Positions 37,206 through 46,677 of a DNA stretch of 64,000 nucleotides are shown in pieces. The stretch lies in assembly GCF_051013375.1 (NCBI RefSeq), contig NZ_CP142125.1; one strand, given 5' to 3'. The DNA comes from Kordia algicida. Lineage in GTDB: Bacteria; Bacteroidota; Bacteroidia; Flavobacteriales; Flavobacteriaceae. A program made the position numbers and the translations under genes. Numbering within the stretch: the first letter of the stretch is position 1; each line of letters begins with the position of its first letter. The notes under the pieces are model-generated. The model worked only from the letters and a program-made list of their open reading frames with translations, ran no database searches and was not told where the DNA came from.

Positions 37206-37988
37206 ATGAGTTACGAAAACATACTTGTAGCGCAAAATGACGGTATTGCTACGATTACGATTAACCGTCCAAAAAAGTTAAATGCATTAAACCGAGACAC
37301 GATTCAAGAGTTGCACAATGCTTTTGAAAAGTTGAATGATGATGCACATACGAAAGTAATTATCTTAACAGGAAGTGGCGAAAAAGCTTTTGTAGCGGGC
37401 GCTGATATTAGTGAATTTGCTGATTTCTCTGTGGATGAAGGTGGAAAACTAGCAGCAAAAGGACAAGAATTACTATTCGATTTTGTACAAAACTTAGGAA
37501 CGCCAGTAATTGCTGCCGTAAACGGATTTGCGCTTGGTGGCGGATTGGAATTAGCCATGGCAGCACACTTTAGAATTGCCAGCGATAATGCAAAAATGGG
37601 CTTGCCAGAAGTTTCTCTTGGTGTCATTCCCGGTTATGGCGGAACACAACGTTTGCCACAATTAGTAGGAAAAGGAAAAGCTATGGAGATGGTGATGACT
37701 GCTGGAATGATTGGAGCTGATGAAGCACTGCAATGCGGATTGGTAAATCATGTGACTACGCAAGAAGAATTATTACCACTGGCAAACAAATTGGCAAGCA
37801 AAATCATGCGAAACTCATTAGTTGCCATTCGTGGAGCAATCAAAGCAATCAATGCAAACTATGAAGATGGTGTGAACGGCTTTAAAACAGAAATTGAAGA
37901 ATTTGGAAACTGCTTTGGAACGGAAGATTTTAAAGAAGGAACCACAGCTTTCTTAGAAAAGCGCAAAGCTGATTTCCCTGGAAAATAG
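37206..37988 (+). CDS. Enoyl-CoA hydratase/isomerase family protein (crotonase fold)
   Basis: 260 residues, typical crotonase length. It adds water across the double bond of enoyl-CoA in fatty-acid beta-oxidation. The oxyanion hole AFVAGADISEF lies near 61-71. Both catalytic glutamates are present, Glu115 in FALGGGLELAMA and Glu135 in GLPEVSLGVIPGYGGTQRL. The exact substrate cannot be told. It is closely packed behind the histidine kinase gene. Confidence 0.94.
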   Translation: MSYENILVAQNDGIATITINRPKKLNALNRDTIQELHNAFEKLNDDAHTKVIILTGSGEKAFVAGADISEFADFSVDEGGKLAAKGQELLFDFVQNLGTPVIAAVNGFALGGGLELAMAAHFRIASDNAKMGLPEVSLGVIPGYGGTQRLPQLVGKGKAMEMVMTAGMIGADEALQCGLVNHVTTQEELLPLANKLASKIMRNSLVAIRGAIKAINANYEDGVNGFKTEIEEFGNCFGTEDFKEGTTAFLEKRKADFPGK

Positions 37989-38014
37989 GCTGTAAAAAAT
38001 AAAAATTATACTTA

Positions 38015-38064
38015 AAATAGTGTAGCACTCCGTTCATGTAAAAGAGCGTTTGTTACACTTTTTT
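38015..38064 (+). terminator. Terminator after the enoyl-CoA hydratase gene
   Basis: An imperfect stem AGTGTA...TACACT with mismatched inner part, followed by TTTTTT at 38059-38064. Confidence 0.6.
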
Positions 38065-38205
38065 GTTATAAAAACAATACAAAATCTGGCGTATGTAGGT
38101 ATTTCTCCGTGTTTTTACGATCGATCGATGACTTTTTAGGCGAAATGTCCGATAAATAATTCAAAAACAACTATTTTTAAATCTTTGATACCAAAAACCG
38201 TTGCC

Positions 38206-39249
38206 ATGAAAAAATTATTACTAACCACTTTTTTTTGCCTGTATATATTTTGTGTACATGCACAATGTAATATCAGTCCATTTATTCAACAGAATTATGA
38301 ATTAGATGCGAAATTATTAGTTCTTCGGGAAATTTCGAATGATGACAATGATCCAGATCGTCACAACCCGTTTCTTTCACAATCGCGCGTAGATGGTTAT
38401 TTAGAAAAGCTATCGGGAATATATGAAAACCTAAATAACGAACCAGAAATTGATTCCCTTTTTAATGAGTTTCAGTTTCACGTTAATAAATTTCTAATAA
38501 GGTATAAAAGAATTCAGTTTCGAGTAGACACCAATGTGAGTTGGGTGCAAAACTTGAAAGATACAGGAATGACAAATGTGACTACGATTGATAATTTTTT
38601 AAATCAATATCAATTTAGTGTTCAGCAATTTACTGACATTACCTCAGGTACGCATGCAGGGAAAACTTCTTTTGTATTGAATACTGCGTTTGATGCGCTA
38701 AATGTGAAAGCTATAGAAGATGACTTCTATAACACTTCGCCTGCTGAGATAGAAATTATAAACGGTGGTACAATGTTTGAAAACCCATGCAATTACACAG
38801 GGATTTTATATGTAATTCCTGACACTAATTCATTAGGTGATATGTATGATGTTTCTAAGTGTGATATTTATGCACCAGGCCCGAATAGTAATGGAGCTTT
38901 TACATTTGTACTCGGTGCTTTTTGTCCTGATAGTGTTGTGACACAAATGCGTTATGTTACTATTTCTAACGATTGTAGTCAGATAAATTTTTCTCGAACC
39001 TTATCTATTGAAGAAGCCGAATTAACCAACGTTTCTATCTATCCAAATCCCGCTTCAAGTGTATTGAACATTCAAGGAATTGCCAATATTAAAACGATAG
39101 AAGCACACAATATTCAAGGAAAGAAAGTAGCAATCTCACCGAATAACTTCACGCAAATTGACATAAGTAGTTTGCAAAACGGAATTTATTTCCTAAAAGT
39201 AGTTGATGACCAAAATCGTTCTGTGATTAAAAAATTTATCAAGCAGTAA
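38206..39249 (+). CDS. Secreted protein with T9SS type A sorting domain
   Basis: 347 residues from the ATG at 38206 (a TTG at 38185 is the alternative). A signal peptide ends near CVHAQ. The middle has no family that I recognise. The last 80 residues are a T9SS sorting domain (VSIYPNPASSVLNIQGI ... QNGIYFLKVVDDQNRSVIKKFIKQ), so it is exported by the same system as the metalloprotease at 28.3 kb. Confidence 0.8.
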   Translation: MKKLLLTTFFCLYIFCVHAQCNISPFIQQNYELDAKLLVLREISNDDNDPDRHNPFLSQSRVDGYLEKLSGIYENLNNEPEIDSLFNEFQFHVNKFLIRYKRIQFRVDTNVSWVQNLKDTGMTNVTTIDNFLNQYQFSVQQFTDITSGTHAGKTSFVLNTAFDALNVKAIEDDFYNTSPAEIEIINGGTMFENPCNYTGILYVIPDTNSLGDMYDVSKCDIYAPGPNSNGAFTFVLGAFCPDSVVTQMRYVTISNDCSQINFSRTLSIEEAELTNVSIYPNPASSVLNIQGIANIKTIEAHNIQGKKVAISPNNFTQIDISSLQNGIYFLKVVDDQNRSVIKKFIKQ

Positions 39250-39277
39250 ACTGTTCTGTAATATGTAAGACAACAAC

Positions 39278-39363
39278 AAAGAGGCTGTCTAGAAAGTTGA
39301 AGTTTCGTCAAACTGAACTTTATTCAGAATGACGTCTGTAATAACTTTCTAGACAGCCTCTTT
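39278..39363. repeat. 86-base nested inverted repeat (terminator-like)
   Basis: Bases 39278-39298 and 39343-39363 are perfect 21-bp inverted arms (AAAGAGGCTGTCTAGAAAGT at the left). Inside them CGTCA/TGACG and CTGAA/TTCAG make a second hairpin. It lies between convergent genes and ends in a T run at 39361-39364, so it can stop transcription from both sides. The CTGAA/TTCAG core resembles the short repeats at 15.5 kb. Confidence 0.8.
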
Positions 39364-39381
39364 TAAGTTTTAAATGTTTTA

Positions 39382-41529
39382 TTACTTCTTAATAGTTAAT
39401 TCGTTCACAATATTTTCTGCGCCAGAAAGTTTGTCTACTAACCACAATACATAGCGAATATCTACATTGATGGTACGTTGTAGTTTATCATCAAAAATAA
39501 CATCGCCAGCCATAGCTTCGATATTTCCATCAAAAGCCAATCCGATTAATTCTCCTTTACCATTCAATACTGGCGAACCTGAATTTCCTCCTGTGATATC
39601 ATTATTTGTTAAGAAGTTTACTGGCATATATCCGTTTTTATCAGCGTACTGTCCAAAATCTTTTTTCTTGTATAAATCCAATACTTCTTTAGGAAGATCA
39701 AATTCGTCATCATTTGGCTTATACTTTGCAACCATACCTTTCATGGTTGTGTAGTTGTTAATTTTTGCATCGTTACGAGCATCTTTCGGCAATGCAACTA
39801 CCTTTCCATATGTTAAACGCAGTGTTGAATTTGCATCAGGATACTTTACAGTACTTAATTCAGAGTCGCGTAATCCCTGCACAAACCTTCGGTAGGCTTT
39901 ATCATAAGCTTCTTTTGCAGTTGCAATAGCTTCTGGTTGATCTCTGTATTTTGCAATCAAATCTGATGATAATAAAAACAACGGATCATTTTCAAGTAAA
40001 ACCTTGTTAGGATATTTTAAATATGCTTCCAGACGTTCTTTAGAAGTAAAAATACTCAACTCAAACATTGCATCAATATAACTGTCAAAATCTCCATCAA
40101 TATTTTCATTAATTTCTTTTACTAATGGAGGCAATTCGTATCCAGATTTTTCCACATATAATTTTAATAAAGCTGCCAATACATCTTTTTCCAAAGGCAT
40201 ATATGCGTTTTTAAAAGCTTCATCAATCAATGTTTGTAGTCTAGGAAGAATTTCTTCTCGTTTAGCCTTATTTTGATCTGTATAGTATTTTAAATTTCTA
40301 CCCAATCTCCATGGTGTAACAGCAAATTTGCTTCCACGTAGTATTCCAATTAAGTAATTATCATGACGTGCTTTATCGTTTGTCAGTGCATAATAATTGT
40401 TAATATCTGTCATCACATTACCATAGGTTGCTTTATTACGTTTTTTATTTGCCCAACGATTAAATTTCTTTTCCAAAGCACGTTTTTCATCAGCAGTTCC
40501 ATGTTTGGTCAAGGCATCGATCATTCCTTGTCTATTTTTCCAATAATTTGCGATTCCAGCATAACTAGAAGCATATTTTAAATTTACATCTTCGCTTTTA
40601 TCCATATGCTTTTTCATGGCATCCATGCTTGTTTTTGACGATTCAACCCAAGCAGGGTATGCATAGTTTACATTTTGTGCAATTCCTTCAGCTGGCATCC
40701 AACGATTTGTACGACCTGGATATCCTAAAATCATAGCAAAATCATTTTCTTTTACACCACTTAAATTTACAGCTAAATGTCTCTTAGGATTCATCGGAAT
40801 GTTGTCTTTTGAATACTTTGCGGCGTTTCCGCTTTTATCAGTATATACTCTAAACAATGAAAAATCTCCTGTATGACGTGGCCATTCCCAGTTATCCGTA
40901 TCGCCACCAAATTTTCCAATACTTTCAGTTGGTGTTCCTACTAAACGAACATCTTCATAATCTTCATAAACAAAATAATAAAACTCATTTCCTTGAAAAA
41001 AGGAACGTACAGAAACTGTATACTTTCCGCCTTCATCATTTTCTTTTTGAATTTCAGCAATTTCTTTATTGATAGCAGCTTGTCTTTCTTTTTCTGTCAT
41101 GCTATCGTTTACCTTTGCTAAAATTCGCTCACTAACATCATCCATTCTCACAAAAAAGCGTACATATAGACTTTTTGGCTTTAGTTCTTCTTCAAAACTT
41201 TTTGCCCAAAAACCATTTTTTAAATGATTCTTTTCTTCCGTAGATAGTTCTGCAATAGCGTCATATCCGCAATGATGGTTGGTCAATACCAAGCCTTTAT
41301 TAGAAATGATACTTGCTGTACAACCTCCGTTAAATTGCACAATTGCATCTTTTAAACTATTATTATTGATGCTGTAAATTTCTTCTGCGGTTAACTGTAA
41401 CCCCATTTTTTGCATGTCTCTATGGTTTAGTCGGTCGATAAACATTAAAAACCACATGCCTTCATTGGCATTAGAACTCGTAGGCATCATAAAAATGCTT
41501 ACTATCATAAATAGAAAAACTTTCTTCAT
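39382..41529 (-). CDS. S46-family dipeptidyl-peptidase (DPP7/DPP11-like)
   Basis: 715 residues, typical S46 length. A signal peptide ends near SSNAN. It removes dipeptides from the N terminus of peptides in the periplasm. TNHHCG (83-88) holds the catalytic His, the DNWEWPRHTGDF region holds the catalytic Asp and GGNSGSP near 648-654 holds the catalytic Ser. The substrate-specificity position after it reads AFDGN, with Gly as in DPP7, which prefers bulky hydrophobic residues; DPP11 has Arg. I give this as a likely but not certain assignment. Confidence 0.92.
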   Translation of the reverse strand: MKKVFLFMIVSIFMMPTSSNANEGMWFLMFIDRLNHRDMQKMGLQLTAEEIYSINNNSLKDAIVQFNGGCTASIISNKGLVLTNHHCGYDAIAELSTEEKNHLKNGFWAKSFEEELKPKSLYVRFFVRMDDVSERILAKVNDSMTEKERQAAINKEIAEIQKENDEGGKYTVSVRSFFQGNEFYYFVYEDYEDVRLVGTPTESIGKFGGDTDNWEWPRHTGDFSLFRVYTDKSGNAAKYSKDNIPMNPKRHLAVNLSGVKENDFAMILGYPGRTNRWMPAEGIAQNVNYAYPAWVESSKTSMDAMKKHMDKSEDVNLKYASSYAGIANYWKNRQGMIDALTKHGTADEKRALEKKFNRWANKKRNKATYGNVMTDINNYYALTNDKARHDNYLIGILRGSKFAVTPWRLGRNLKYYTDQNKAKREEILPRLQTLIDEAFKNAYMPLEKDVLAALLKLYVEKSGYELPPLVKEINENIDGDFDSYIDAMFELSIFTSKERLEAYLKYPNKVLLENDPLFLLSSDLIAKYRDQPEAIATAKEAYDKAYRRFVQGLRDSELSTVKYPDANSTLRLTYGKVVALPKDARNDAKINNYTTMKGMVAKYKPNDDEFDLPKEVLDLYKKKDFGQYADKNGYMPVNFLTNNDITGGNSGSPVLNGKGELIGLAFDGNIEAMAGDVIFDDKLQRTINVDIRYVLWLVDKLSGAENIVNELTIKK

Positions 41530-41764
41530 AAATTATATTTTTTTAAAGGCTAAAGATATTAAAAAAAGCAAGAAAAAAACGTTAATGCAACCGAGTATCT
41601 TTAAGCTTTGTTAAGTTAAAAACATATTCAATCACCAAATTCATCATAGGTAAAGTATTAATAACACCATACAATTTTGATTCCCGTAGTTGCACTAAAA
41701 TGCACCTTCATTTTCCTGTTTTCGCTTTCGCGGAATGTATTTTTGATGTACTAAATGAGGAGTT

Positions 41765-42838
41765 TTGGAACATTCATCAAAAATCAAAGGTAGAGGCGCG
41801 CAAAAAAATGTACACAATCGTTTTTTGCAAGATGCACATGAAGTACGTTCTGATTTTTTAGAATACTGCCACAAAGAAGGCGAAGAAGCTGATACGAACA
41901 AAACGAAATACATTAACGTATTTCCAAAAACCATCGTAAACAAAGTAAAAAGTCCCGATGTTGGTATGGAATACTCACTAAATCCGTATCAAGGTTGTGA
42001 ACACGGTTGTATTTATTGCTACGCTAGAAACAGTCATGAGTTTTGGGGATTTAGCGCAGGACTAGACTTTGAACGAAAAATACTTGTCAAACAAAATGCA
42101 GCGCAATTGCTAGAAGCAACACTCAAAAAGAAAAGTTGGCAAGCATGTCCCATTGTACTTTCTGGAAATACCGATTGTTATCAACCTGCTGAAAAAAAAC
42201 TGCAAATTACCAGAAGTCTTTTAAAAATATTCCTAAAGTACAAACATCCTGTAGCAATTATTACCAAAAACTCATTAATACTTCGCGATTTAGACCTTCT
42301 TAAAGAACTCGCAAAATACAACCTAATTGGCGTAAATATCTCCATAACGTCTTTGTCGGAAGAAACACGTCGCGCAGTAGAACCAAGAACAGCAACCATC
42401 AAAAAACGATTAGAAACGGTAAAAACACTTGCTGAAAACGGAATTCCTGTCAATGTGATGTTGGCTCCAATCATTCCATCCATAAACAGTCATGAAATTC
42501 TTCCATTAGCAAAAAAAGTTTCTGAATTGGGCGCAACTTCCATTGCGTTTACCATTGTTCGTTTGAATGGCGCTATTGGCGAAATATTTACAGATTGGAT
42601 TCAAAAAACCATGCCAGATAAAGCAACGAAAGTATTGAACCAAATAGAAAGTTGTCACGGCGGAACCTTAAACTATAGTCGATACGGACATCGAATGCGT
42701 GGCGAAGGTAAAATCGCAGAACAAATACGCAACTTAATTCAATTGGCTCGCTTAAAATATTTTAAAAATAAAAAAATGCCAAAACTCAATACCACACTTC
42801 ACGAACAGTACAAAAATGGGCAATATTCACTGTTTTAA
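41765..42838 (+). CDS. PA0069-family radical SAM protein
   Basis: 357 residues. The radical SAM cluster CxxxCxxC is CEHGCIYC with Cys78, Cys82 and Cys85; CYARNSHEFWGF follows as in the spore-photoproduct-lyase-like PA0069 group. The start is a TTG at 41765: a TGA lies in frame just upstream, the first ATG in frame is too late, and the family motif IKGRGAQ lies at residues 7-13. The reaction is unknown. It reads away from the divergent S46 gene. Confidence 0.9.
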   Translation: MEHSSKIKGRGAQKNVHNRFLQDAHEVRSDFLEYCHKEGEEADTNKTKYINVFPKTIVNKVKSPDVGMEYSLNPYQGCEHGCIYCYARNSHEFWGFSAGLDFERKILVKQNAAQLLEATLKKKSWQACPIVLSGNTDCYQPAEKKLQITRSLLKIFLKYKHPVAIITKNSLILRDLDLLKELAKYNLIGVNISITSLSEETRRAVEPRTATIKKRLETVKTLAENGIPVNVMLAPIIPSINSHEILPLAKKVSELGATSIAFTIVRLNGAIGEIFTDWIQKTMPDKATKVLNQIESCHGGTLNYSRYGHRMRGEGKIAEQIRNLIQLARLKYFKNKKMPKLNTTLHEQYKNGQYSLF

Positions 42839-42964
42839 TGACGCTTACGAAATATATATGACGCTTATTAACTATCTAAAGCATTGCATTCATCTATACT
42901 ATATATTTAAAAAAGTTCATCAACAATGATGATTAAAATGAAGTATAATTATAACCAAATTACA

Positions 42965-43396
42965 ATGAAAAAAGTACTACTATATGTCTCTACTTTGCTC
43001 TTTTTATCCTGTATTTGTGACGATGAAGGTGCAACAATTGCCAACGAAACAGGTTTACAATTTAATCTTAATGGAATACATTATTTCTTAACAGATTACA
43101 CCGTTATGTTAAATCCTGAAGATGCTAACGATCGTATGATTGAAGCAACATTTGACAACGACACCAAAACGCTTTTATTCTTTGTCATGGTAGAAGAAAC
43201 CAATCAAATAGATGAATTTATACTCATTGAAAATGGTGTGCAATACAGTTCCGATCCTACGTATGGCGATAGGGAAACATCGATTACAACACATACAGAT
43301 TCTACAATGGAAGGAACTTTTAGAGTGACCATAAAAGATAGAAGAGATCTGCCAATTTTTACATTTACCAACGGCGTAATTGACATTAAGTTTTAA
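42965..43396 (+). CDS. Small hypothetical lipoprotein
   Basis: 143 residues from the ATG at 42965. A hydrophobic signal ends in FLSC, a lipobox. The rest is acidic and beta-rich (TGLQFNLNGIHYFLTDYTV, GTFRVTIKDRR) and I recognise no family. Upstream in-frame codons would give an unlikely N terminus. It is convergent with the small secreted protein at 43476. Confidence 0.65.
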   Translation: MKKVLLYVSTLLFLSCICDDEGATIANETGLQFNLNGIHYFLTDYTVMLNPEDANDRMIEATFDNDTKTLLFFVMVEETNQIDEFILIENGVQYSSDPTYGDRETSITTHTDSTMEGTFRVTIKDRRDLPIFTFTNGVIDIKF

Positions 43397-43411
43397 CTAT
43401 ATACATTAAAA

Positions 43412-43444
43412 AAAGCGCGGCACTTTTGGAGGTTGCCACGCTTT
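43412..43444. terminator. Bidirectional terminator hairpin
   Basis: Stem AAAGCG(C)GGCA / TGCC(A)CGCTTT with a loop of about 11 bases, between convergent genes and next to A- and T-runs. Confidence 0.7.
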
Positions 43445-43475
43445 CACCTAATTAATAATTGAATAGAATATTAGC

Positions 43476-44072
43476 CTAAAATTTAATTTTCTCAGTAAAC
43501 GATCGTCCTTGAGTTTCAAATACAATGATGTATTCTCCTTTTTTCTCTTTAGAAAGCTCGTAAATACGTTCAATAATCTTCGTATCTTCAATTTCTTCAG
43601 AAAGAATCATTGAAGAATTATAATTATAAGACCCACGATAAAACATTGATATCTTTAAAGGTTGCGCATCTAGCGAAAGTCGCGAAATAAACAAATGATT
43701 ATCATCAACTCGTACAGTAGGTTTGTAAATAATTGACTCCTTTTCCTTGTCAAAAAGGACTGTATTTGATGTTACTTTAAACGGAATCGTAAGAATCTCA
43801 ACATCTTTATCAAGTTCGAAAAAATAATCTCCATCAGGCAAAGCAGTCAAGTCAAAACCTTTTTTATACGTTCCGTTTTGTTGTATAGATTCTCTGTAAA
43901 GCACCAATAAATTTGTGTCTTTAATAATCAGTTCGTGTCCTTTCTTTACGTTATTTAACGTTAGCATAGTATTTGTCTTTGTCGTTTCAACAGAAAACAT
44001 ATTGTTTGCGTAGCTCATTACACTAATTGTCATCATTAGTATAACTACAATCTTGTTCATTCTTTTTTTCAT
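43476..44072 (-). CDS. Hypothetical secreted protein with beta-sandwich-like domain
   Basis: 198 residues from the ATG at 44072. A signal peptide ends near SYAN. The part TALPDGDYFFELDKDVEILTIPF resembles the end of a T9SS-like Ig domain, but it lies in the middle, not at the C terminus, so secretion by T9SS is not supported. The second half ends in a further strand pattern (GEYIIVFETQGRSFTEKIKF). No family recognised. Confidence 0.6.
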   Translation of the reverse strand: MKKRMNKIVVILMMTISVMSYANNMFSVETTKTNTMLTLNNVKKGHELIIKDTNLLVLYRESIQQNGTYKKGFDLTALPDGDYFFELDKDVEILTIPFKVTSNTVLFDKEKESIIYKPTVRVDDNHLFISRLSLDAQPLKISMFYRGSYNYNSSMILSEEIEDTKIIERIYELSKEKKGEYIIVFETQGRSFTEKIKF

Positions 44073-44272
44073 GACTTTTAGTTTTAAATAATTACAGTAC
44101 AAATCTACATCTGATCGCGTGTTAAAAAAACAACTATTTTGGCTGTTTTATGTGTTATTTTAACCGTTAAATAATTGTAATCTTTTTTACAAGTTAAAAT
44201 AGTATACAATTAGGGTAAATGAACATATAATTTAATTAAGATTAATAGTAAATTTGTAGTAAAGCATTTATC

Positions 44273-45142
44273 GTGATTACAAAACCAACGTATGAAAAAA
44301 TAACGCCTGAATTTGGAAATTCTATTCTAGTCGCGCAGAATACGAAAAAACGCAAGCGTGGCTTGGCATTTTGGCATTTTCACCCTGAAGTAGAATTGGT
44401 GTATGTCAATAAAGGAAACGGAAAGTGTCATATAGGAAATCATTTGTCATACTTCAATAACAGTCAGTTAATATTGATTGGATCAAACTTGCCTCACAAT
44501 GGTTTTGCAGATCGATTAACATCCAAAGGAAAAGAAACGCTTATTCAGTTTAAAACTGATATTTTAGGAAAAGAATTTTACAATCTGCCCGAAATGCAAC
44601 ACATTTCACTCTTGCTTGAAAAAGCAAAAAAGGGAATTCGGTTTAAACCTGAAACAAAAAAACTGGTTGGACCAAAAATTGAAAAACTACCCAAATATGA
44701 TGGCTTTAAAAGAGTTATAAAACTTCTTGAAATTCTAAACATGCTCGCGTTGGCAGAAGATTATGAATTGCTAAACGTTGACGGATTTGCCTTTGAAACA
44801 CAACCACAAGACAGCGTGAAAATTGATACTATTTTTAAATATATTAACAACAATTTCCAAAGACACATTACACTCGATGAAATTGCGGATGAAGTAAACA
44901 TGACAGTTCCTGCGTTTTGTAGGTATTTCAAAAAAATTACGGGAAAAACATTTACCAAATTGGTCAATGAATATCGTGTGGTATACGCAACAAAACTCCT
45001 TTTGGAAAGTCAAAGTAGCATTACAGATATTTGCTACGAAAGTGGTTTCAACAACTTTTCACATTTTAACAAACTATTCAAAGAAATTACAGGAAAAAGT
45101 GCGTCCAAATACAGAAGTGAAATGAAATTAATGATTCAATAA
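44273..45142 (+). CDS. AraC-family regulator with N-terminal cupin
   Basis: 289 residues. The N-terminal cupin-like sensor (about 15-110) shows HFHPEVELVYVNKGNGKCHIG and NLPHNGF. The C-terminal 100 residues hold the AraC double helix-turn-helix (ITLDEIADEVNMTVPAFCRYFKK, then SITDICYESGFNNFSHFNKLFKEITG). It probably binds a small molecule and controls transport or catabolic genes. The start is GTG at 44273: no in-frame ATG lies upstream before the stop at 44249. Targets are not evident from neighbours. Confidence 0.9.
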   Translation: MITKPTYEKITPEFGNSILVAQNTKKRKRGLAFWHFHPEVELVYVNKGNGKCHIGNHLSYFNNSQLILIGSNLPHNGFADRLTSKGKETLIQFKTDILGKEFYNLPEMQHISLLLEKAKKGIRFKPETKKLVGPKIEKLPKYDGFKRVIKLLEILNMLALAEDYELLNVDGFAFETQPQDSVKIDTIFKYINNNFQRHITLDEIADEVNMTVPAFCRYFKKITGKTFTKLVNEYRVVYATKLLLESQSSITDICYESGFNNFSHFNKLFKEITGKSASKYRSEMKLMIQ

Positions 45143-45190
45143 AAAAAGATAAATTCTAACAACTCTAACAACTCTAAGTAAGTCTAAAAC

Positions 45191-45844
45191 CTAAATTTCC
45201 CCATTCCATTCCGCAAAAAACTGTTCCAAAAACGTTTCCATAAATTTGTGACGTTTTGCTGCAATTCGCCTTCCAGTGTTAGTGTTCATTTTATCTTTTA
45301 GCAACAACAATTTTTCGTAGAAATGATTTATTGTAGGTGCGGTAGATTTTTTATATTCTTCTTTCGTCATATTCAGCTTTGGCACAATCGCCGGATCATA
45401 CAATTTATGATTTTTAAAACCACCATAATTAAATGTACGTGCTATTCCAATGGCGCCAATCGCGTCCAAACGATCTGCATCTTGAATTACGTTAAGCTCA
45501 GGTGACGTAAACGGTTGCTCAAAGTTTCCGCCTTTAAAAGAAATATTTGTAATAATCTGTTCAACATGCACAATGACATCTTCTGCCACAGCGATACTTT
45601 CCAAAAAATCACGTGCTACTTTTGGTCCAACAGTTTCATCGCCGTAGTGAAATTTCGCATCGGCAATATCGTGTAAAAGCGCGCCCAAACTCACAACAAA
45701 TTCATCTACAGTTTCTTCTTTGGCAATCAATAAGGCATTTTTATACACACGTTCAATATGAAACCAATCGTGTCCACCTTCGGCATGTTGCAAAGTTTCT
45801 TGAACAAAAGCAATGGTTTGTGCTATGATATTTTCTTTATGCAT
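45191..45844 (-). CDS. HD-domain phosphohydrolase (YedJ/YpgQ-like)
   Basis: 217 residues from the ATG at 45844. The HD motif is in GALLHDIADAKFHYG, and earlier GGHDWFHIERVYKNALLIA holds another His ligand; a late ADRLDAIGAIGIAR supplies the last Asp. These metal-dependent enzymes hydrolyse phosphate bonds in nucleotides or similar. The substrate is not known. It lies 4 bases behind the plsC stop, so it is probably co-transcribed. Confidence 0.88.
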   Translation of the reverse strand: MHKENIIAQTIAFVQETLQHAEGGHDWFHIERVYKNALLIAKEETVDEFVVSLGALLHDIADAKFHYGDETVGPKVARDFLESIAVAEDVIVHVEQIITNISFKGGNFEQPFTSPELNVIQDADRLDAIGAIGIARTFNYGGFKNHKLYDPAIVPKLNMTKEEYKKSTAPTINHFYEKLLLLKDKMNTNTGRRIAAKRHKFMETFLEQFFAEWNGEI

Positions 45845-45848
45845 ACAA

Positions 45849-46592
45849 TCAATCAACAATTACATGTTCTGTGATAGTTTTTTCAAGACGTTCTATCAAT
45901 TCGGCACGTTTATTCTTAGGATAATCTCTCAAATTAATTGGTTCGTGTGCGTCTACTTTTATGTGTGCGCCCAATCCGTACGGAAACTTTCCATATTTGG
46001 TCGTTTTCCACGAATTATTAATTGTTACGGGAACAATTTGTGCATCAGGAATATATTTAAACAACACATCCAATCCTTTTGTTTTAAAAGGTTTCGGTAC
46101 GCCAGTTCGACTACGAGTTCCTTCTGGGAAAATAATACCAGCATAATTATTTTCGTGAATCAGTTTTGCAAACCGAATAATTTCTGAAATGGCTTGTTTT
46201 GGATCATTTCTATCAATCAAAGCGGCGCCACTATGACGTAAATTAAAAGAAATACTTGGAATTCCTTTTCCCAATTCTTTTTTGCTGATAAATCGCGGAT
46301 AATGCTTTCGAAACAACCAAATTAACGGCGGAATATCATTCATACTCTGATGATTTGATACAATAATTAACGGTCTGTCTGTCTCTAATTTATACGGATT
46401 TCTAAGTGTATGACGAGTTCCCAAAATATTGTGGCAACGCATCAAAGAAAATTGCAATGCATTCACACTCATGTCATGTCCTTTCTGTCCGCCAACTTTG
46501 AGAAAAATCCACTGGATTCCATGAAAAACAACTAATAATAATCCGAAAAACAGTAAATAAATACTGGTCAATATATACGATAAAAACTTCAC
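45849..46592 (-). CDS. plsC: 1-acyl-sn-glycerol-3-phosphate acyltransferase PlsC-like
   Basis: 247 residues, the usual length. It acylates lysophosphatidic acid to phosphatidic acid in membrane lipid synthesis. The catalytic NHQSMNDIPP (the NHxxxxD motif) lies near 80-90, and FPEGTRSRTG is near 155-165. One N-terminal hydrophobic helix anchors it. The downstream HD-domain gene follows closely. A paralogue elsewhere cannot be excluded. Confidence 0.9.
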   Translation of the reverse strand: MKFLSYILTSIYLLFFGLLLVVFHGIQWIFLKVGGQKGHDMSVNALQFSLMRCHNILGTRHTLRNPYKLETDRPLIIVSNHQSMNDIPPLIWLFRKHYPRFISKKELGKGIPSISFNLRHSGAALIDRNDPKQAISEIIRFAKLIHENNYAGIIFPEGTRSRTGVPKPFKTKGLDVLFKYIPDAQIVPVTINNSWKTTKYGKFPYGLGAHIKVDAHEPINLRDYPKNKRAELIERLEKTITEHVIVD

Positions 46593-46631
46593 TACGTTGG
46601 TACTTTATAATATGGCAAAATTAAAAAACAA

Positions 46632-46651
46632 AACCACGCAAAAGCGTGGTT
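46632..46651 (-). terminator. Terminator after the bacilliredoxin gene
   Basis: A perfect 8-bp stem AACCACGC/GCGTGGTT with loop AAAA. On the minus strand it is followed by TTGTTTTTTAA. Confidence 0.8.
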
Positions 46652-46677
46652 CGTAATTATTTTTTTGGAAGAATGTA

